Assembly: GCA_030247855.1 (NCBI GenBank)
Contig: JAPDRN010000087.1
Coordinates: 1-64,000, forward strand
Source of the DNA: Knufia peltigerae
Taxonomy: Eukaryota; Ascomycota; Eurotiomycetes; Chaetothyriales; Trichomeriaceae
Direction of reading: 5' to 3'
Length of the DNA stretch: 64,000 bases
Position numbers and translations under genes: made by a program. Positions 11,209-22,792 of this stretch are shown here, piece by piece (the first letter of the stretch is position 1; every line of letters starts with the position of its first letter). Under the pieces are notes generated by a model. That model did not search any database and had not been told where the DNA came from. It was given only the letters and a program-made list of their open reading frames with translations.

Positions 11209-14200
11209 ACTAAAAGATGAGTATGTCGAATCTAGCATGGTGTCAAGGTCTTTTTTGGTGTTATCAAGGCATTTATACCCAACTTGCAATGAACGATGAA
11301 GCGATCGTAGGTAGTGAGGCGTCCAGTTTATATCTTATGGTGTGGACTTAGGACGTTCTGTTTTCTTCCTTGGCTGCCGCGCATAAAAATGGTAGAGTTC
11401 CGGCGTATGAGTCTTTTGGCAAAAGAGAAGGAAAACGCATCCGTCGATCAGGAGATTGCGTGGCAACGAGCAAGGGGCGACAACAACTTAATGGGGCCAG
11501 GCAATATAGAGTATAACTCTACTCCGTACTCGGCATCACGGTGGACATTAGAGATATGGCAGCGTTGTGGCGGTTTGTGTCTCCAAATCTTCGTTGACGC
11601 TGATAATCGGCATAATGAGTTTTTCTATCTCTCCAATGTGCACGTTCTAACTTTTTGAGGGTGGTCTTTGCAACAACATGTCAGCCCCTTGAAAAGTTTG
11701 CTGGATTCCAATGCTTGAAACAAAGTTTCGCAGGCTCTCATGAAATGGGGCACTTTTTGCGAGAGCAGACAGTAGAATTTCCGTAGAAGGTGTTGGATCC
11801 GAGCTTACGGAGGAGTTGTCTAGCCATTCTAGGGGAACAACAAATCCGCGATACTAGGAGACATCTAGGTCGGTGCGAGGTGACTTGTTTTGTCGAGTCA
11901 GATGAAGAAGTGTGCATGGAAGGAGAGTGCTGTAGGTCAAATGGGTCCGGGTGTCGTTGCATTCGTAATGACCTTGGTCGAGGACGGAAATAACGGCACA
12001 AAGGTTGCCCTACTGCTGGGGGTCAAGCCTTTTGTACGGGGTATGAACGGGCGACTAGAGGAGATGAGGGTTTGGTCAAGGAGATGGCTAAGAAGTAAAG
12101 GGAAGTTTGAATTATGAACGGCACATCTTGTTGCAGGAAGATCAAGGAGTAATCAGGCAAGCATGGAAAAGACCACATGAATGATGCTTTGGAACACTTG
12201 GGCGTAGTCCCGTACAATCTACTGTAGGTACGTATGTACGAAGTGAAGAGAAGTCGAAGGCACCCAAGGCAGTACCTAGGTACCTAGGTAGCTAAACATC
12301 TGCAGGTAACGACTGCCACAAGCAGCACAAAGGTCAATGGCTTGTCAAAGCCCCTATAAGTACGGAGTACCTACCTGTGCACCTAGAAGAACGGGTAATA
12401 AACTGCGAAATGCGGGTTACAGGCCCCCGTTGGTGGCAGCATCATCATTATCCACTGAAGTTAGGTAGAGAGTATTCACAGCGCTTATCTACAGTTACTG
12501 CACCTAATACACCACTTATTAATACACCGCTGGCTGGGTTATGTGCCTTAGGCTCGGCATGCACTGACCCTGATCAAGGCAATGGAATCGAGTGTCACTG
12601 TTCGCATCTGATTCGCATATCCCCATGTCGCCACACGCGACACAGAATCCCCTACCTGCATGCAAAGTCGTGGCTTGAGCCGACGAGAAGCACTAGTGTA
12701 TCGACCATTGTCTCATTGTTCTTGGTATTACCGCCCTCATGGTCGTTCCATTCTCGTTCACTGATGATGCTGTCCAAGGAGTAGGAATAAGAACCCCACA
12801 TGACGACAATAATGAGAAGCCCCATGGTAGTATATATTGTATGAGGATGCATATCAGCCTCCACCAGTCTGACTGATTCTTCCATGGTGGTGCTCAAATT
12901 AAAAAAGCCGCGGTGTGGACTACATATGTACAGGACAGTATTTAGTATGCCGTCGCTTGCCACAGCTAATGCAATTTAGCTGCGCATCAGCCGTTGGCAT
13001 GGCTTGACCGGTGCATTGTTCATTCGCCTGAGTCTTGAGCCTCTCGTCTCGGCTACTAAGTTTGCTGACAAGCAACAGACGGTGTCTCTCTGAAAGGTGT
13101 CCGTCTCTGCCATAAGGTCTTGTTCAGTCCTAGACTGCCACTGCGTCGATAGTTTAGCATGTCATTTCTCTGCTGTCATCCCGCCTATCCGTAACCACGC
13201 TCACCCGTTCCGCGTACGAGTACCGCGCACCTCTGCTGCTGATCTAGCTGGGGAATGCAGCTGCATATGTCCTGTCATCTTCCATGTCGGAGACTTTGTG
13301 CTGAATCAAGACGTCTTGTCTTCCCTGTCACTTTCCTGCTCGGGTACCATATCCTTCGCAGTGGCGTGTTGAGCCAACGTACTCTTGATCTTGGCTGTGA
13401 CCAGGCGACCGGATTGGCAGGAAAAACATGACCCGCTTGTCATACACTCCGCGCAGTACCCGTATTATTGTACTTCTACGCCTGGTCCTTGTGTCTTCAC
13501 AGGCCCACTGCCTTGGACAAGCAACCTTTTAAACTCTGTCCGACCCAATTCGGCTAGAGACTTCGGGCCTAAAAGCCCCAGGGTTCAGCGCTTGTGGCCC
13601 GGAGTACCCAAGTCAAAGTGGCCCTGGTTGCGGATTTGACCCATGGCGGGTTCCGGGACTCGCGCGGTGCAGGGCAAAGTCACCGAGACGTGTTGGAAAT
13701 GGTCATTGGAAGCCAACTACTGTACGGAGTACAACATCTCGAATATCTTCAGAAGCCTTGGTGGAGATGTCCCTCTACCTCTAGTGTAGTCACCAAAAAC
13801 GAGTATTGTCCTTCTCCTTTGTTACGAGTATACTCCGTAGGTACGGAGTACAGGGAATATGGAGTTCGTCACCGCGCTGTTTCCGGCCTCGGTTGTTTAC
13901 ATCCTTTCGGACGAATTTTTTCAACTCGAGCCACCGTACTCCGTACCAAAGTTTGCCGCTCCCTGCAAACCAAGTCTGGCGTACGTCTATACATTGGTCC
14001 CAAAAGCCAAAGTACAGGCACTTACACTGTCAATTGGCTGTTGACCCATTTGACCTTAGGCTTCTGTGTCCGTATCATCCGGCCTCCCTCCCACACGAGG
14101 GACACGTCTTTGCCCCTTGGTCTACTGGCCTGATTTCAACCTGATGGCACAAACTTTTGTGCTGCCATACTGACGTCGTCCTGTGCCCCAATGGAGAACC

Positions 14201-14785
14201 ATATCCGCCTTCTATTTTACCCGGCGGGTCATGCAACACTCGCATTAGTCGGCTTCTCTGTCGTTTGATTACCTGAAGGAGCCCGCTGCTTCACAAGGCC
14301 CTGGGACGAGCACGACCAGGTGCCACCCAGCAGGCAAGGTTCAGATCAAACCTCCAGCACACAAACTCTACCCATTCTTAGTCCTTTTTCCCTTACGAGT
14401 CCTATGACGGTCCTCAAGGTCAAGTGATGGCCGCCAAGGCAACCACCGTGCTGTCTTTGGCTTCGAGTGACATTGCGCAAACGGTGGGGCAGAGTATGTT
14501 GTGCTTTGTCTTTCTTGTGCCATCACATCTCCTAACATGTCTATTCCTGTGTGTACCACCTTGCAAAATGGATCACCCTTCCGTGTTCCCTCAGCCGCCT
14601 TGCGAAAGCTTGTTGGCCATGGATGGATCAGATAACAGTGTAGAAAATCCCCAGCCGTAAATCTTTTTTTCGCTTCGCCATAACAACTGGTTCTGCCTTT
14701 AGCAGCCGCTATCACCGCCATCACTGCTGAATGCTCGCCTGACCTAAGCGTCATCTCATCTTCTGGAACACATCCTACGCGCGTC
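11209..14785. other. gene-poor region with repeated TACGGAGTA motif
   Basis: About 3.6 kb without a convincing gene. It holds at least six copies of TACGGAGTA or its complement (11520, 12361, 13723, 13831, 13842, 13937) and a CCTAGGTA-type string near 12275-12292. A 77-residue minus-strand frame at 12652-12885 has one possible membrane segment but weak support. Several other frames of 60-180 codons have biased, non-protein-like composition. Confidence 0.55.
12652..12885 (-). CDS. possible small single-pass membrane protein (weak)
   Basis: A 77-residue frame starting MEESVRLVEADMHPHTIY, followed by a hydrophobic stretch TMGLLIIVVMWGSY and a charged tail. The start is chosen because the segment before it looks non-coding. 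It lies in a gene-poor region and I recognise no homologue. It may be chance. Confidence 0.2.
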   Translation of the reverse strand: MEESVRLVEADMHPHTIYTTMGLLIIVVMWGSYSYSLDSIISEREWNDHEGGNTKNNETMVDTLVLLVGSSHDFACR

Positions 14786-15061
14786 ATGTCTCGTACCATC
14801 AAGATCACGACCCGGCAAGCCATTCAAATCGCCCAGAACAGCGAGAATGGCTCTATCGACCCCATAATTCTCCACCTCTTGGAGCTCGCCCTGTGTCGCA
14901 TATGGCAGAATATTCAGAGCGAGCCTGATAGCTACGTTATGACCCAGGTGGAATTCGCCGTATTCAACTATCACAGAGCATTACCGGAGCTACAAAATGA
15001 GACGGCACGCGAAGCTATCTCGAGATATTGGGACAGCCACCACCTCATCCTCGATGTTTGA
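14786..15061 (+). CDS. small conserved fungal protein, function unknown
   Basis: A 91-residue intron-less frame with good protein character. The central stretch, IILHLLELALCRIWQNIQ followed by PDSYVMTQVEFAVFNYHRA and then AREAISRYWDS, matches a pattern I associate with short uncharacterised proteins common in filamentous ascomycetes (helix, then SYVMTxxEFAVFNY, then a helix ending in RYW). No signal peptide or membrane segment is seen. The protein is predicted to be helical. It stands alone, more than 3.5 kb downstream of the previous gene. Function is unknown, and the family match rests on memory of the motif only. Confidence 0.6.
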   Translation: MSRTIKITTRQAIQIAQNSENGSIDPIILHLLELALCRIWQNIQSEPDSYVMTQVEFAVFNYHRALPELQNETAREAISRYWDSHHLILDV

Positions 15062-16070
15062 GCCGCTATCGCGACAGTTAGACAGAGACCGCCGAGACAC
15101 TGATGGACCTTATTCCTGAGGCTACTTTGTGCAACGGCACGACATTGATCGAGCCTCCTCAGATCTTCGATCTCCAAAAATCCTGAGAGCTATGCCCGAG
15201 ATCTCAGGTGCAGCACCTCTCAACTCCTACGGTAGTCATCTCGCTAGGCCTAGGGCTTCTCCAATGGACAAACAGTCGCTCGATGCGATAGTCCAGATCG
15301 TAGACTGGGGACGCGGGCGTGTTGGGCGCTGGCCATGCGAGTTTGGGCGTTACGCCATCAATTGATGGTGAATCAAGTTCGAAAATGACCAAGGGGCTTG
15401 GTTCTATTGGGTCGGACTCACTTGGACGGTTCCCCCTCCCACTCGAACGGATGTGCGGAACATGTACACTCTCAGGTGCTGTGGGCACTGAATTAGTCGC
15501 CCAGGCTCCATGTTCTAATGGTGGTTCTATACTTGCAATCACGCAGGCTGCGAGCTCGTATATTGGGCCTAGTGCATTGCTCTGGTCCTGGGGTCATTTT
15601 TCTCTCGCTCCATGTCCGCCATCATCCTTTTAGTAGCCTCAGGGCAATGACACATGCACTGTCAAAAGGCCTTGGGTTCAATCATGTATACAAATCATTG
15701 TTATATTTAGTCAATATACTATCCGAGGGAGATAAACTGCTCCCGCTTGTCAATGCCTTACGGTCCAAGCTATTCCAAGACGCGCCCCCAGCCAGAGCCA
15801 GCATCCTAGCTCGAGAGAACCTCTTGCTTCAACCAATTTATCTGTCCCTACGCTGCCCGAACACTGTCAACTTCTATCGATGAAGATGACGGAAGTGCAC
15901 TTCAGCTTGCTTGATGAACTTGGCCCTTCACCCCCTTGTATACACCCTCTGCGACGGCGCATTCCAGCTTGTTGAGAATGCAGGCACGTGCAATCATAAC
16001 ATTAACTCTACTTCGAAATGCCTGAAGTTTCTCATCTTCTTCTTCAACCGCGTTTGAAGTCATTAAAAAG
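15062..16070. other. intergenic, no gene recognised
   Basis: About 1 kb. Overlapping frames on both strands (15319-15633 plus, 15204-15542 minus) have no recognisable motif. The region just before 16071 should hold the promoter of the secreted protein. Confidence 0.5.
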
Positions 16071-17417
16071 ATGTATATCCTCCTCGTCACAGTTGCTTTG
16101 TGCTTGCTGCTTGGATTCCAGCCGGCGGTGGCCACGTCGAACTTCAGGGTGCGCGGCCTACAAGCCGCTGGACTTCGGGACGCGGCGTTTCGCAACTCTG
16201 TCCGACGAGAAAACTTTGGTAAACACATTGAGCGGGTATGGCGCGTCAGTAGTGACATGTACTGTGCCCTTGCTGACTTTTGCAGCTCAATTCCAGACAG
16301 ACTGCACCTCTTCCTATAGCCCCGACAGCTCAGTGCGACCAGTACGATGGTTATTTCTACGTCAGTTCCAGCAACTACACATGGCAACTCCAATGCACTA
16401 CCAATTACATTGGAAGTGTGATTTCGACAGAGAATGCTAACAGCTTGGCTGCTTGTATCGAGAATTGCGCCGCCTTCAACGTTGCGAACGAGCCGGGTTC
16501 ATGCCTAGGAATCAACTTCAACGCGGCCAACGATGCAGCCGTAGGACAGTGTACACAGTACTCAGATGTGCAGGATTTGCTGTTGGCGAGCGAGGAAGGG
16601 AGTAAGAAAATCCAAAAGCGAAATATACAAACGAGCTTCTCGAGGAGAGCCTTCACCCTAAAAATCCCACACACCTTTGGTAATAGAGCACCGTGGAAGA
16701 GAAACGGGCTGATTTGCGGAAAAACAAACAGATGTACAGGATTCTGCACTATTGATTCTAGGCCCAGATGGACATATCTATGCCACACCGCAGCCGGCAC
16801 CGACTTTTTCTGGTGCACCGAGTCAACCTCCAACCGCCGATCCTATCCCAACATCGACCACAAGTGGCCCAGATGCCTCCTCCTCAACCAGCACAACCAT
16901 GAGTACGACTGCATCAACCACTAGTCCAGAACTAGGTTTGGGCACGACCACGATCACAACAACTATTACCAGCACCAACTTTTTCACATCTTGCCCCCCT
17001 GGCGCTACTGCATGTCTCTCCACTTCGTCAACATTGGTCTCGACATCGTCGGGTAGTGCGGAATCAAGCATCAGAAGCAGCTACACGAGCATGTCTATGA
17101 CTATTGGTGTCTCGACCACGTCTCCTGTCCAAGTGACAACTACTGGTTCTTCTACCTCTACAATTTCCACCACCACACCGGGAGGAGTTGTGGTTGACGC
17201 CGTCACTACGTTTACCATGGTGGTACCAGTGACGGTCTACAAAGTCCAGCCAGTCGATATCTGTACGGGAACCACCCCGTCCTGCTCTTTGACATCAGTT
17301 ACGTCCACTAGCGTTGGTTATAGAACTGAACTTTCGTGCACCCCGAGCGCATGTGCGGGTATCAGTGCTGGGGCGGTGGCGGACGCTGCATTCGTGGGGA
17401 CATGTCTTCTTTCTTGA
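16071..17417 (+). CDS. secreted Ser/Thr-rich protein with PAN/Apple-like Cys module
   Basis: Exons 16071-16235, 16286-16601 and 16762-17417 give 378 residues. Residues 1-22 (MYILLVTVALCLLLGFQPAVA) form a clear signal peptide. A Cys-containing module follows at about 65-165: CDQYDGYFYVSSSNYTWQLQ, then VISTENANSLAACIENC, SCLGINFN and QCTQYSD, in the style of fungal PAN/Apple-like extracellular domains. The remainder is a long Thr/Ser-rich, probably O-glycosylated region, then a Cys-bearing end (ICTGTTPSC, LSCTPSACAG). The second intron is inferred from a phase match between AGTAAG and TTCTAG. No obvious GPI signal is seen. The next gene downstream encodes a cell-wall enzyme on the same strand, consistent with a wall or extracellular role. 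Confidence 0.78.
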
Positions 17418-18370
17418 CACAAGTATTTTCTTTTAGATGTTCGGATGATTGGCCTGTGTCAAAGCGTGCAATTTTTGCTCCGGATCTGCCATGAGTCTAG
17501 AACTGGGCAAATTCCTCTTGTGGATTGAGGTCCGGAATGAATATCCGAAGCGATATCCCAGCTTTTGATCGGCTTTTTGAACCACAAATCAACTATATGA
17601 ATTTCCTTCCATATACAACTGGATGCCCCTAGATCGAAGCGAGTGCCCCTGCGGTTACGAGCAGGTAGAATGTCTCGTCCCCATTGCAGTACCTGTAGAG
17701 TTTGGAGATCTGCGCTAGGAAATCTCGGTTCTTTTTGTTCCTCGGAGATTCTGATTATCCGGTCTGTCCGAAGTGACACCGAGCACGATCCATTGTTTTT
17801 GCACTGCTCAAAACACCACAATTTGAACGTATTTTCTCTTTATCGATTCAAACAAATTGCACGGTCTTTCACAGTCTGGCATTTCACCGGAGTGGTTTCC
17901 GCCTCAGATGCTGTGCATCCCCGTCCTTGTTGAGACACGACTATGTCATGATAAACTAGACTGCGTACGGTGAGACGTGGTTGCATAAACGGCAGGAGGT
18001 TCACTACCTCTCAAAGCTTCCACTACCTATCTTCGAGGAGAAAATGCTCACTCCCAATGGCTGTGGTATCTCAACTTATTCCATGCAGCCTGCTAACATA
18101 CTGCACAGAGATGCACCCCCAAAATAGCACCTCCTCTGGCGCAAGCGGACTCGTCCTTGTCTTCATTCCTTTGTCTACCTCTTGCGAGGCTGTGACAGAT
18201 GAATCCACACACAGAGAACATCTTCCATTGTCTACCACCTGCAAACAAAATCAACCTCGTATTTGCCTGTCTCTGTTCCAGTTTCTGTTCTATAACGTGC
18301 CCCTTCGATTGTGACGACAAATACAAACGCACAAAATTGCGAGAATACCATACTGACACCAAGGCTCCCG
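17418..18370. other. intergenic, no gene recognised
   Basis: About 950 bases between two genes for secreted proteins. No convincing frame or repeat is seen. Confidence 0.5.
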
Positions 18371-20831
18371 ATGACGAGATTTGTTTTCCTACATGCCATT
18401 CTGGGCATGCTTTCTATCTTCCTATTCCATGTCAATGCGCAATGCGATCCATTAAATGGTCGGTATCAACGGTCCAAAGAAGATATCGGTGATGCTAACT
18501 TATTTCCTAGGCACATGCCCAGCAATTCCAGGCCTCCCCACAAGTACATATTCCATCGACTTCACCAAGCAAACCGGATTGCCCTCAGATTGGATCCAAG
18601 CCGAGGGAGCTCCAGTGGCCTTTGGCAGCGGTGGTGCTAATTTCACGATCGGAAAACGGTTCGACGCGCCTTACATCTGGACCCGATTTTACGTCCTGTT
18701 CGGTCGCATCGAGACCGTGGTGAAGGTCGCACCGGGAACCGGTATCGTCACGAGCGCAGTCATGATGTCGGACGATCTCGACGAGATAGACTGGGAATGG
18801 TCGGGAAACAACTTCGCGCAGTCAAGCGGCCGTGTTCAAACCAATTGGTTCGGCAAAGGCATTCCAGGCAGCTACGACAGAGGTTCACAGCCACAAGTCG
18901 CCGACCCTCAAGGACAATATCATACGTACGTCTTTGACTGGACCCCAGATAATCTGACATGGTCGGTGGACGGTACAAATGTCTACACCACCCAAAACTC
19001 CCACCAGACCAGTGGATCATATCAATACCCACAAACACCGGCCCGTTTGCATTTGGGCGTCTGGGCTGCTGGCGACCAAGACAACAACCCGGCCACAGTG
19101 TGGTGGGCAGGAGGCTACACCAATTTCACGTTTGCCCCTTTCAGTGCTTATGTTCAGTCTGTCAAGATCACCACTTCCAACCCTTGCCCTAGCTGGCAGT
19201 ATCCGAACCCGTTCAATGGCACTTCCCAAGCTGTGTTGTGCACAAATCAGACCATGACATTGCCGTGTACCTATACAGTCAAATCTGGAGACAATGGTCA
19301 GACGATAGCGACCAATCTGGAGGTGACGTTGGACGCTTTGAAAGGTGCAAATCCTGGTCTCAATTGGGACTTGTTGGTGGCCGGACAGACACTGAACGTC
19401 CCCGGTGCCAACTGCGCAAGCTCGACAACCCCGTCATCGACAACAACAACTCAATCCACGTCTTCACTGGCCTCTAATTCTCAGATCGTTTCAAGTATCT
19501 CATCAACGACAAGCTTCATAGATACCTCTTCGACATCCTCCAGTATGGCTGCAGCCTCTTCGATCACTTCATCGACAACCTTCACGGCTGCTGCATCATC
19601 AAACTCTCCTTCAGGTGCATCTGACTCGTCGCTCACTTCGTCGGCAAGCCAGACGTCTGTTGCAGCATCAAGCTCTCCTTCAAGTGCGCCTGCCAACATT
19701 GACACATCTTCTGCTATCCAGACAGAGGCCTCCCTCTCGGGTCTCAGCATGACTTCAAGTCTGTCCAGCGCCATGGCCCCCGAGTCCACCGAGGGTGCAG
19801 GCACACCTTCAACTGCCAGTATGACAACTCCAGCACAATTGCCTTCATCGTCTGCATATACTGTGGTTGCGGGTGACTATGGTTGGGCCATTGCCAGTAA
19901 GCTTGGCTGCAGTTTTGATGCTCTCCTTTCCGCCAATGCGAATGTTGATTGGGACGACCTACAAATTGGACAAACGCTGAATGCCCCCTGCTCAACAGGC
20001 GGGATGCCATCCACTGGAAGCCCCTCGATCCAAGGCACTGGCGCCCCTGCAGGTGTTTCAGGTATTTCCTCGTCTGCCTCTGCCTCTGCATCTGCCTCCG
20101 CATCTGCCTCTGCATCGGCTTCGTATACCAATCCTGCAAGTCAGCCGAATTTAACAAGCTCATCTGCAAGCGCCACAGATGGTGTGGTGTCTTCTTCGGT
20201 GGCACCATCCCAATTGGGGGGCAACGATTCGGCCGGCCCGACTAACTCTTCTGCATCATCTGGTACATTGTCAGCACCTTCTCCCATTGGCACAACCACT
20301 GGCTGGTCTACCACCCAGCCTGCTTCTACATCCGCGGCAATGTCGTCTGATTCTGAATCAGCTATCATTACGACTAACATTGCATCGTCGAGCTCGGCCA
20401 GCGCGACTACTCCAGGCCAAATGACTACCACGGCGGCAGCAAACCCTTCCAATCAACAAATAACTTCTTCAAATACACCTAGTCAGAATGTGGTCAACCC
20501 CACTACCGCAGCGTCAACCACCAAGATGGTCTGTAATCAAGACAATTGCCTCCGTAATATGATCGACAAACGATATTCGTCATCAATGGTTGCATTCTGC
20601 CCTGGCTACACCAGCATCACCTCCAACCCTGTCCCCTTTCCGACATTTCTGACCGGCTGTTCAACAAACGTCAACAGAGTCAGTAGCGCTTGCAGCTGCC
20701 TGATGACCAGTTATGCATCGGCTCATTCATCTTCGACTACTCCGGCAATGACCGTCAGCGCACAGAGGGCAGGAACGCCATCTTGGAGATTGAAGCGATC
20801 ACCTTTGCGATGGGAGCGACTTGTTGCGTGA
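18371..20831 (+). CDS. CRH-type GH16 cell-wall transglycosylase with two LysM domains
   Basis: Secreted enzyme of the Crh class, which links chitin to glucan in the wall. Exons 18371-18458 and 18511-20831 give 802 residues. There is a signal peptide at 1-23 (MTRFVFLHAILGMLSIFLF then HVNA), then the GH16 domain at about 30-265. The catalytic motif DEIDWEW puts the two glutamates at 121 and 125, and FDWTPDNLTWSVDG is typical of the fold. LysM 1 is at about 281-330 (YTVKSGDNGQTIATN, LLVAGQTLNVPG) and LysM 2 at about 477-523 (YTVVAGDYGWAIASK, LQIGQTLNAPC). Long Ser/Thr linkers include an SA repeat. A Cys-rich end (CNQDNCLRNMIDKRY ... SACSCL) lies near 702-770. The last 30 residues look less conserved, so the true end may differ. 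Confidence 0.9.
20070..20121 (+). repeat. in-frame TCTGCC-type repeat coding for Ser-Ala
   Basis: A hexanucleotide-like repeat (TCTGCATCTGCC variants) encodes an alternating Ser-Ala run in the linker after the second LysM domain of the GH16 protein. It is likely to vary in length between strains. Confidence 0.8.
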
Positions 20832-21370
20832 TCTCCCTTGGGAAGAGACGGGCCCCTAATTGACTATCGAGGACCGAGCATTGGAGGATGAAGAACACGA
20901 CTAGTATGGAAACTTGGATAGTAGCCATATGATTCTGTAGACTCACTCTTCGTATCATAATCCGGCATCACGGGCATAAATTTGGTAGCCTTCACACGAA
21001 TGTTTCTAGCACAGAAGTTAGGTAGACATTGTATACCAACGAACGCCGTTGCTATCCAATACACATTTCCGTCTCAGTATGTTTACAAGGCCGATGAGCC
21101 TGACCAATCACAGTAGAAGAATTTTCTAAGGAGACGCGATGGTCTTACATAAGCCAGTCGACTGGCCTTGGCAATGCTCGGCCTTGGCATCGCCCACAAT
21201 TGGGCTTTGCCGCAGTCGAAAGTTTCGAGATTGAACCTCAGCACCAGTGTTCTCTCAAGTCAACAAAACCATTCCTTTGTACGAGTAACTCCCGCCGACT
21301 ACCATTTACGAAATCGCAACTGACGCTCCCCCTGGTACAGTTATCGTTCTCGACAATCTAATCTGTCAAG
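20832..21370. other. intergenic, promoter of eL37
   Basis: About 540 bases upstream of the ribosomal protein gene. I could not assign a specific ribosomal-protein promoter element. Confidence 0.5.
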
Positions 21371-22102
21371 ATGACCAAGGGAACGAGTTCTTTCGGAAAG
21401 AGTGAGCCGCCGCCAAACAGATGACCTATGAATGAAATGGGCAGAGAAATTTTTTCTGACGGGTTATCTGTGAACAGGACACAACAAGACGCATACTCTG
21501 TGCCGGAGGTTCGTTTTTGGCCTTCTCTTGGACCAGTGTAATTTCAAACGCTGATTGAGAGGAAATATAGATGCGGTCGCCGAAGTCTACACATCCAGAA
21601 GCACACCTGCGCCAACTGCGGAGTACGAATTTACCCTTGCCGTTTTCCCCTTCCTCGACGATTAAAAAGAAGGAAGAAATATCAAAAAAAGAGAATCATC
21701 TTGAACTAACGATTTGTGTCTGCATAGTACCCCGCCGCGAAGACGCGAAAGTACGAATGGAGCGAGAAGGCTAAGAGACGCAAGACTACCGGCACTGGTC
21801 GCATGAGGCATCTGTCAACTGTTGCAAGGTAAGAGATGATTCTGCCATATACCTTGTTTTGTTTCGGCATGAATATTTCGCAACGAAGAACATGAGATCG
21901 ACGGTCAAACGACTTTTTGGAAAATTATCTTTTTTGGCTTGACCGACGCGGGAAAATTGCTGGAGTGCTTTGAAGGACCGAGATATATGCAGACAAGAAA
22001 AAACCGATGGGCTGACACATCTGTTGTTTGTACAGGAAATTCAAGAACGGTTTCCAGAATGGCACACCCAAGGGTGCTCGGGGTCCCGCCAAATCATCCT
22101 AG
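21371..22102 (+). CDS. RPL37: 60S ribosomal protein eL37
   Basis: Zinc-binding protein of the large ribosomal subunit. Five small exons (21371-21401, 21478-21508, 21571-21622, 21728-21828, 22036-22102) give 93 residues, the usual size. The start MTKGTSSFGKRHNKTH is diagnostic. The zinc ligands are in LCRRCG and CANCG (two CxxC pairs 14 residues apart). The rest (KTRKYEWSEKAKRRKTTGTG, RMRHLSTVARKFKNGF, GARGPAKSS) follows the family throughout. All four introns keep phase. Having introns make up most of the gene is usual for fungal ribosomal protein genes. Confidence 0.97.
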
Positions 22103-22792
22103 AAAACGAAAACGGTTCATGTCGAGAGGAGGTTGCGCTGACGATCAGTGAAACCGACTTTTTTCTTCAAACAAAGGGGAGGAGTCGCTCGGGTTTACTG
22201 CGTATCCGCTGTCGACTGTTGACGAGTGGATGGTGTGTGTGTGAAAAGGAGCAGCTTGGCGTTTGCTGCGGTTCAGAATCGTCGAATGGTTGCGCAACAA
22301 CAAGGCACACCGTACCGAGCGTTTTGAGGCTGCTGGGAAGCATGGAAACAAAAAAAGAAAGAACACACTGTCGAGGCGTTTAGAAGATCTCCGGCTGCGG
22401 CGAGCCTTGCACAATCGAACGATTGCAGAGCGTTAAACAGCGTCACCTGCAAGAAATCCATAAACAAGGATGCCCTGACTGTTCCTCTGGTCGTTTCGTC
22501 TTTTTGTCTTAAGTGCTAGTCTATTTATCTAGTCACTTTTCGTAGATTCCTCGAGACCCGCTCAACCAGATCGTATAGTACCCGTTAACCAAACCTCGTC
22601 TGACATATTCGGTGAGAAATTCTGTATTTTCCTCTTTCAAATTGTATTGATGGATTTTGCTGTAATTTATTTCTCGACCGACGTCTGGCTCTTGTGTGGC
22701 GATCATCTACCTCGAATGTCTCAGTCTTGGTCCTTGGGAAAGTTATAAAAATTTCCTCCAACCAAAAAGTCCCAACGACTCATGTTCAAACA
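22103..22792. other. intergenic, no gene recognised
   Basis: About 690 bases between eL37 and Elp6. No convincing coding frame or repeat is seen. Confidence 0.5.

Noticed and set aside
12377..12784. Plus-strand frame of 135 codons in the gene-poor region
   Set aside because: Its composition is unlike a folded protein, with no motif and no supporting splice structure.
15204..15542. Minus-strand frame of 112 codons with Pro/Ser-rich translation
   Set aside because: It is somewhat protein-like, but it competes with a plus-strand frame and has no recognised family or splice partner.
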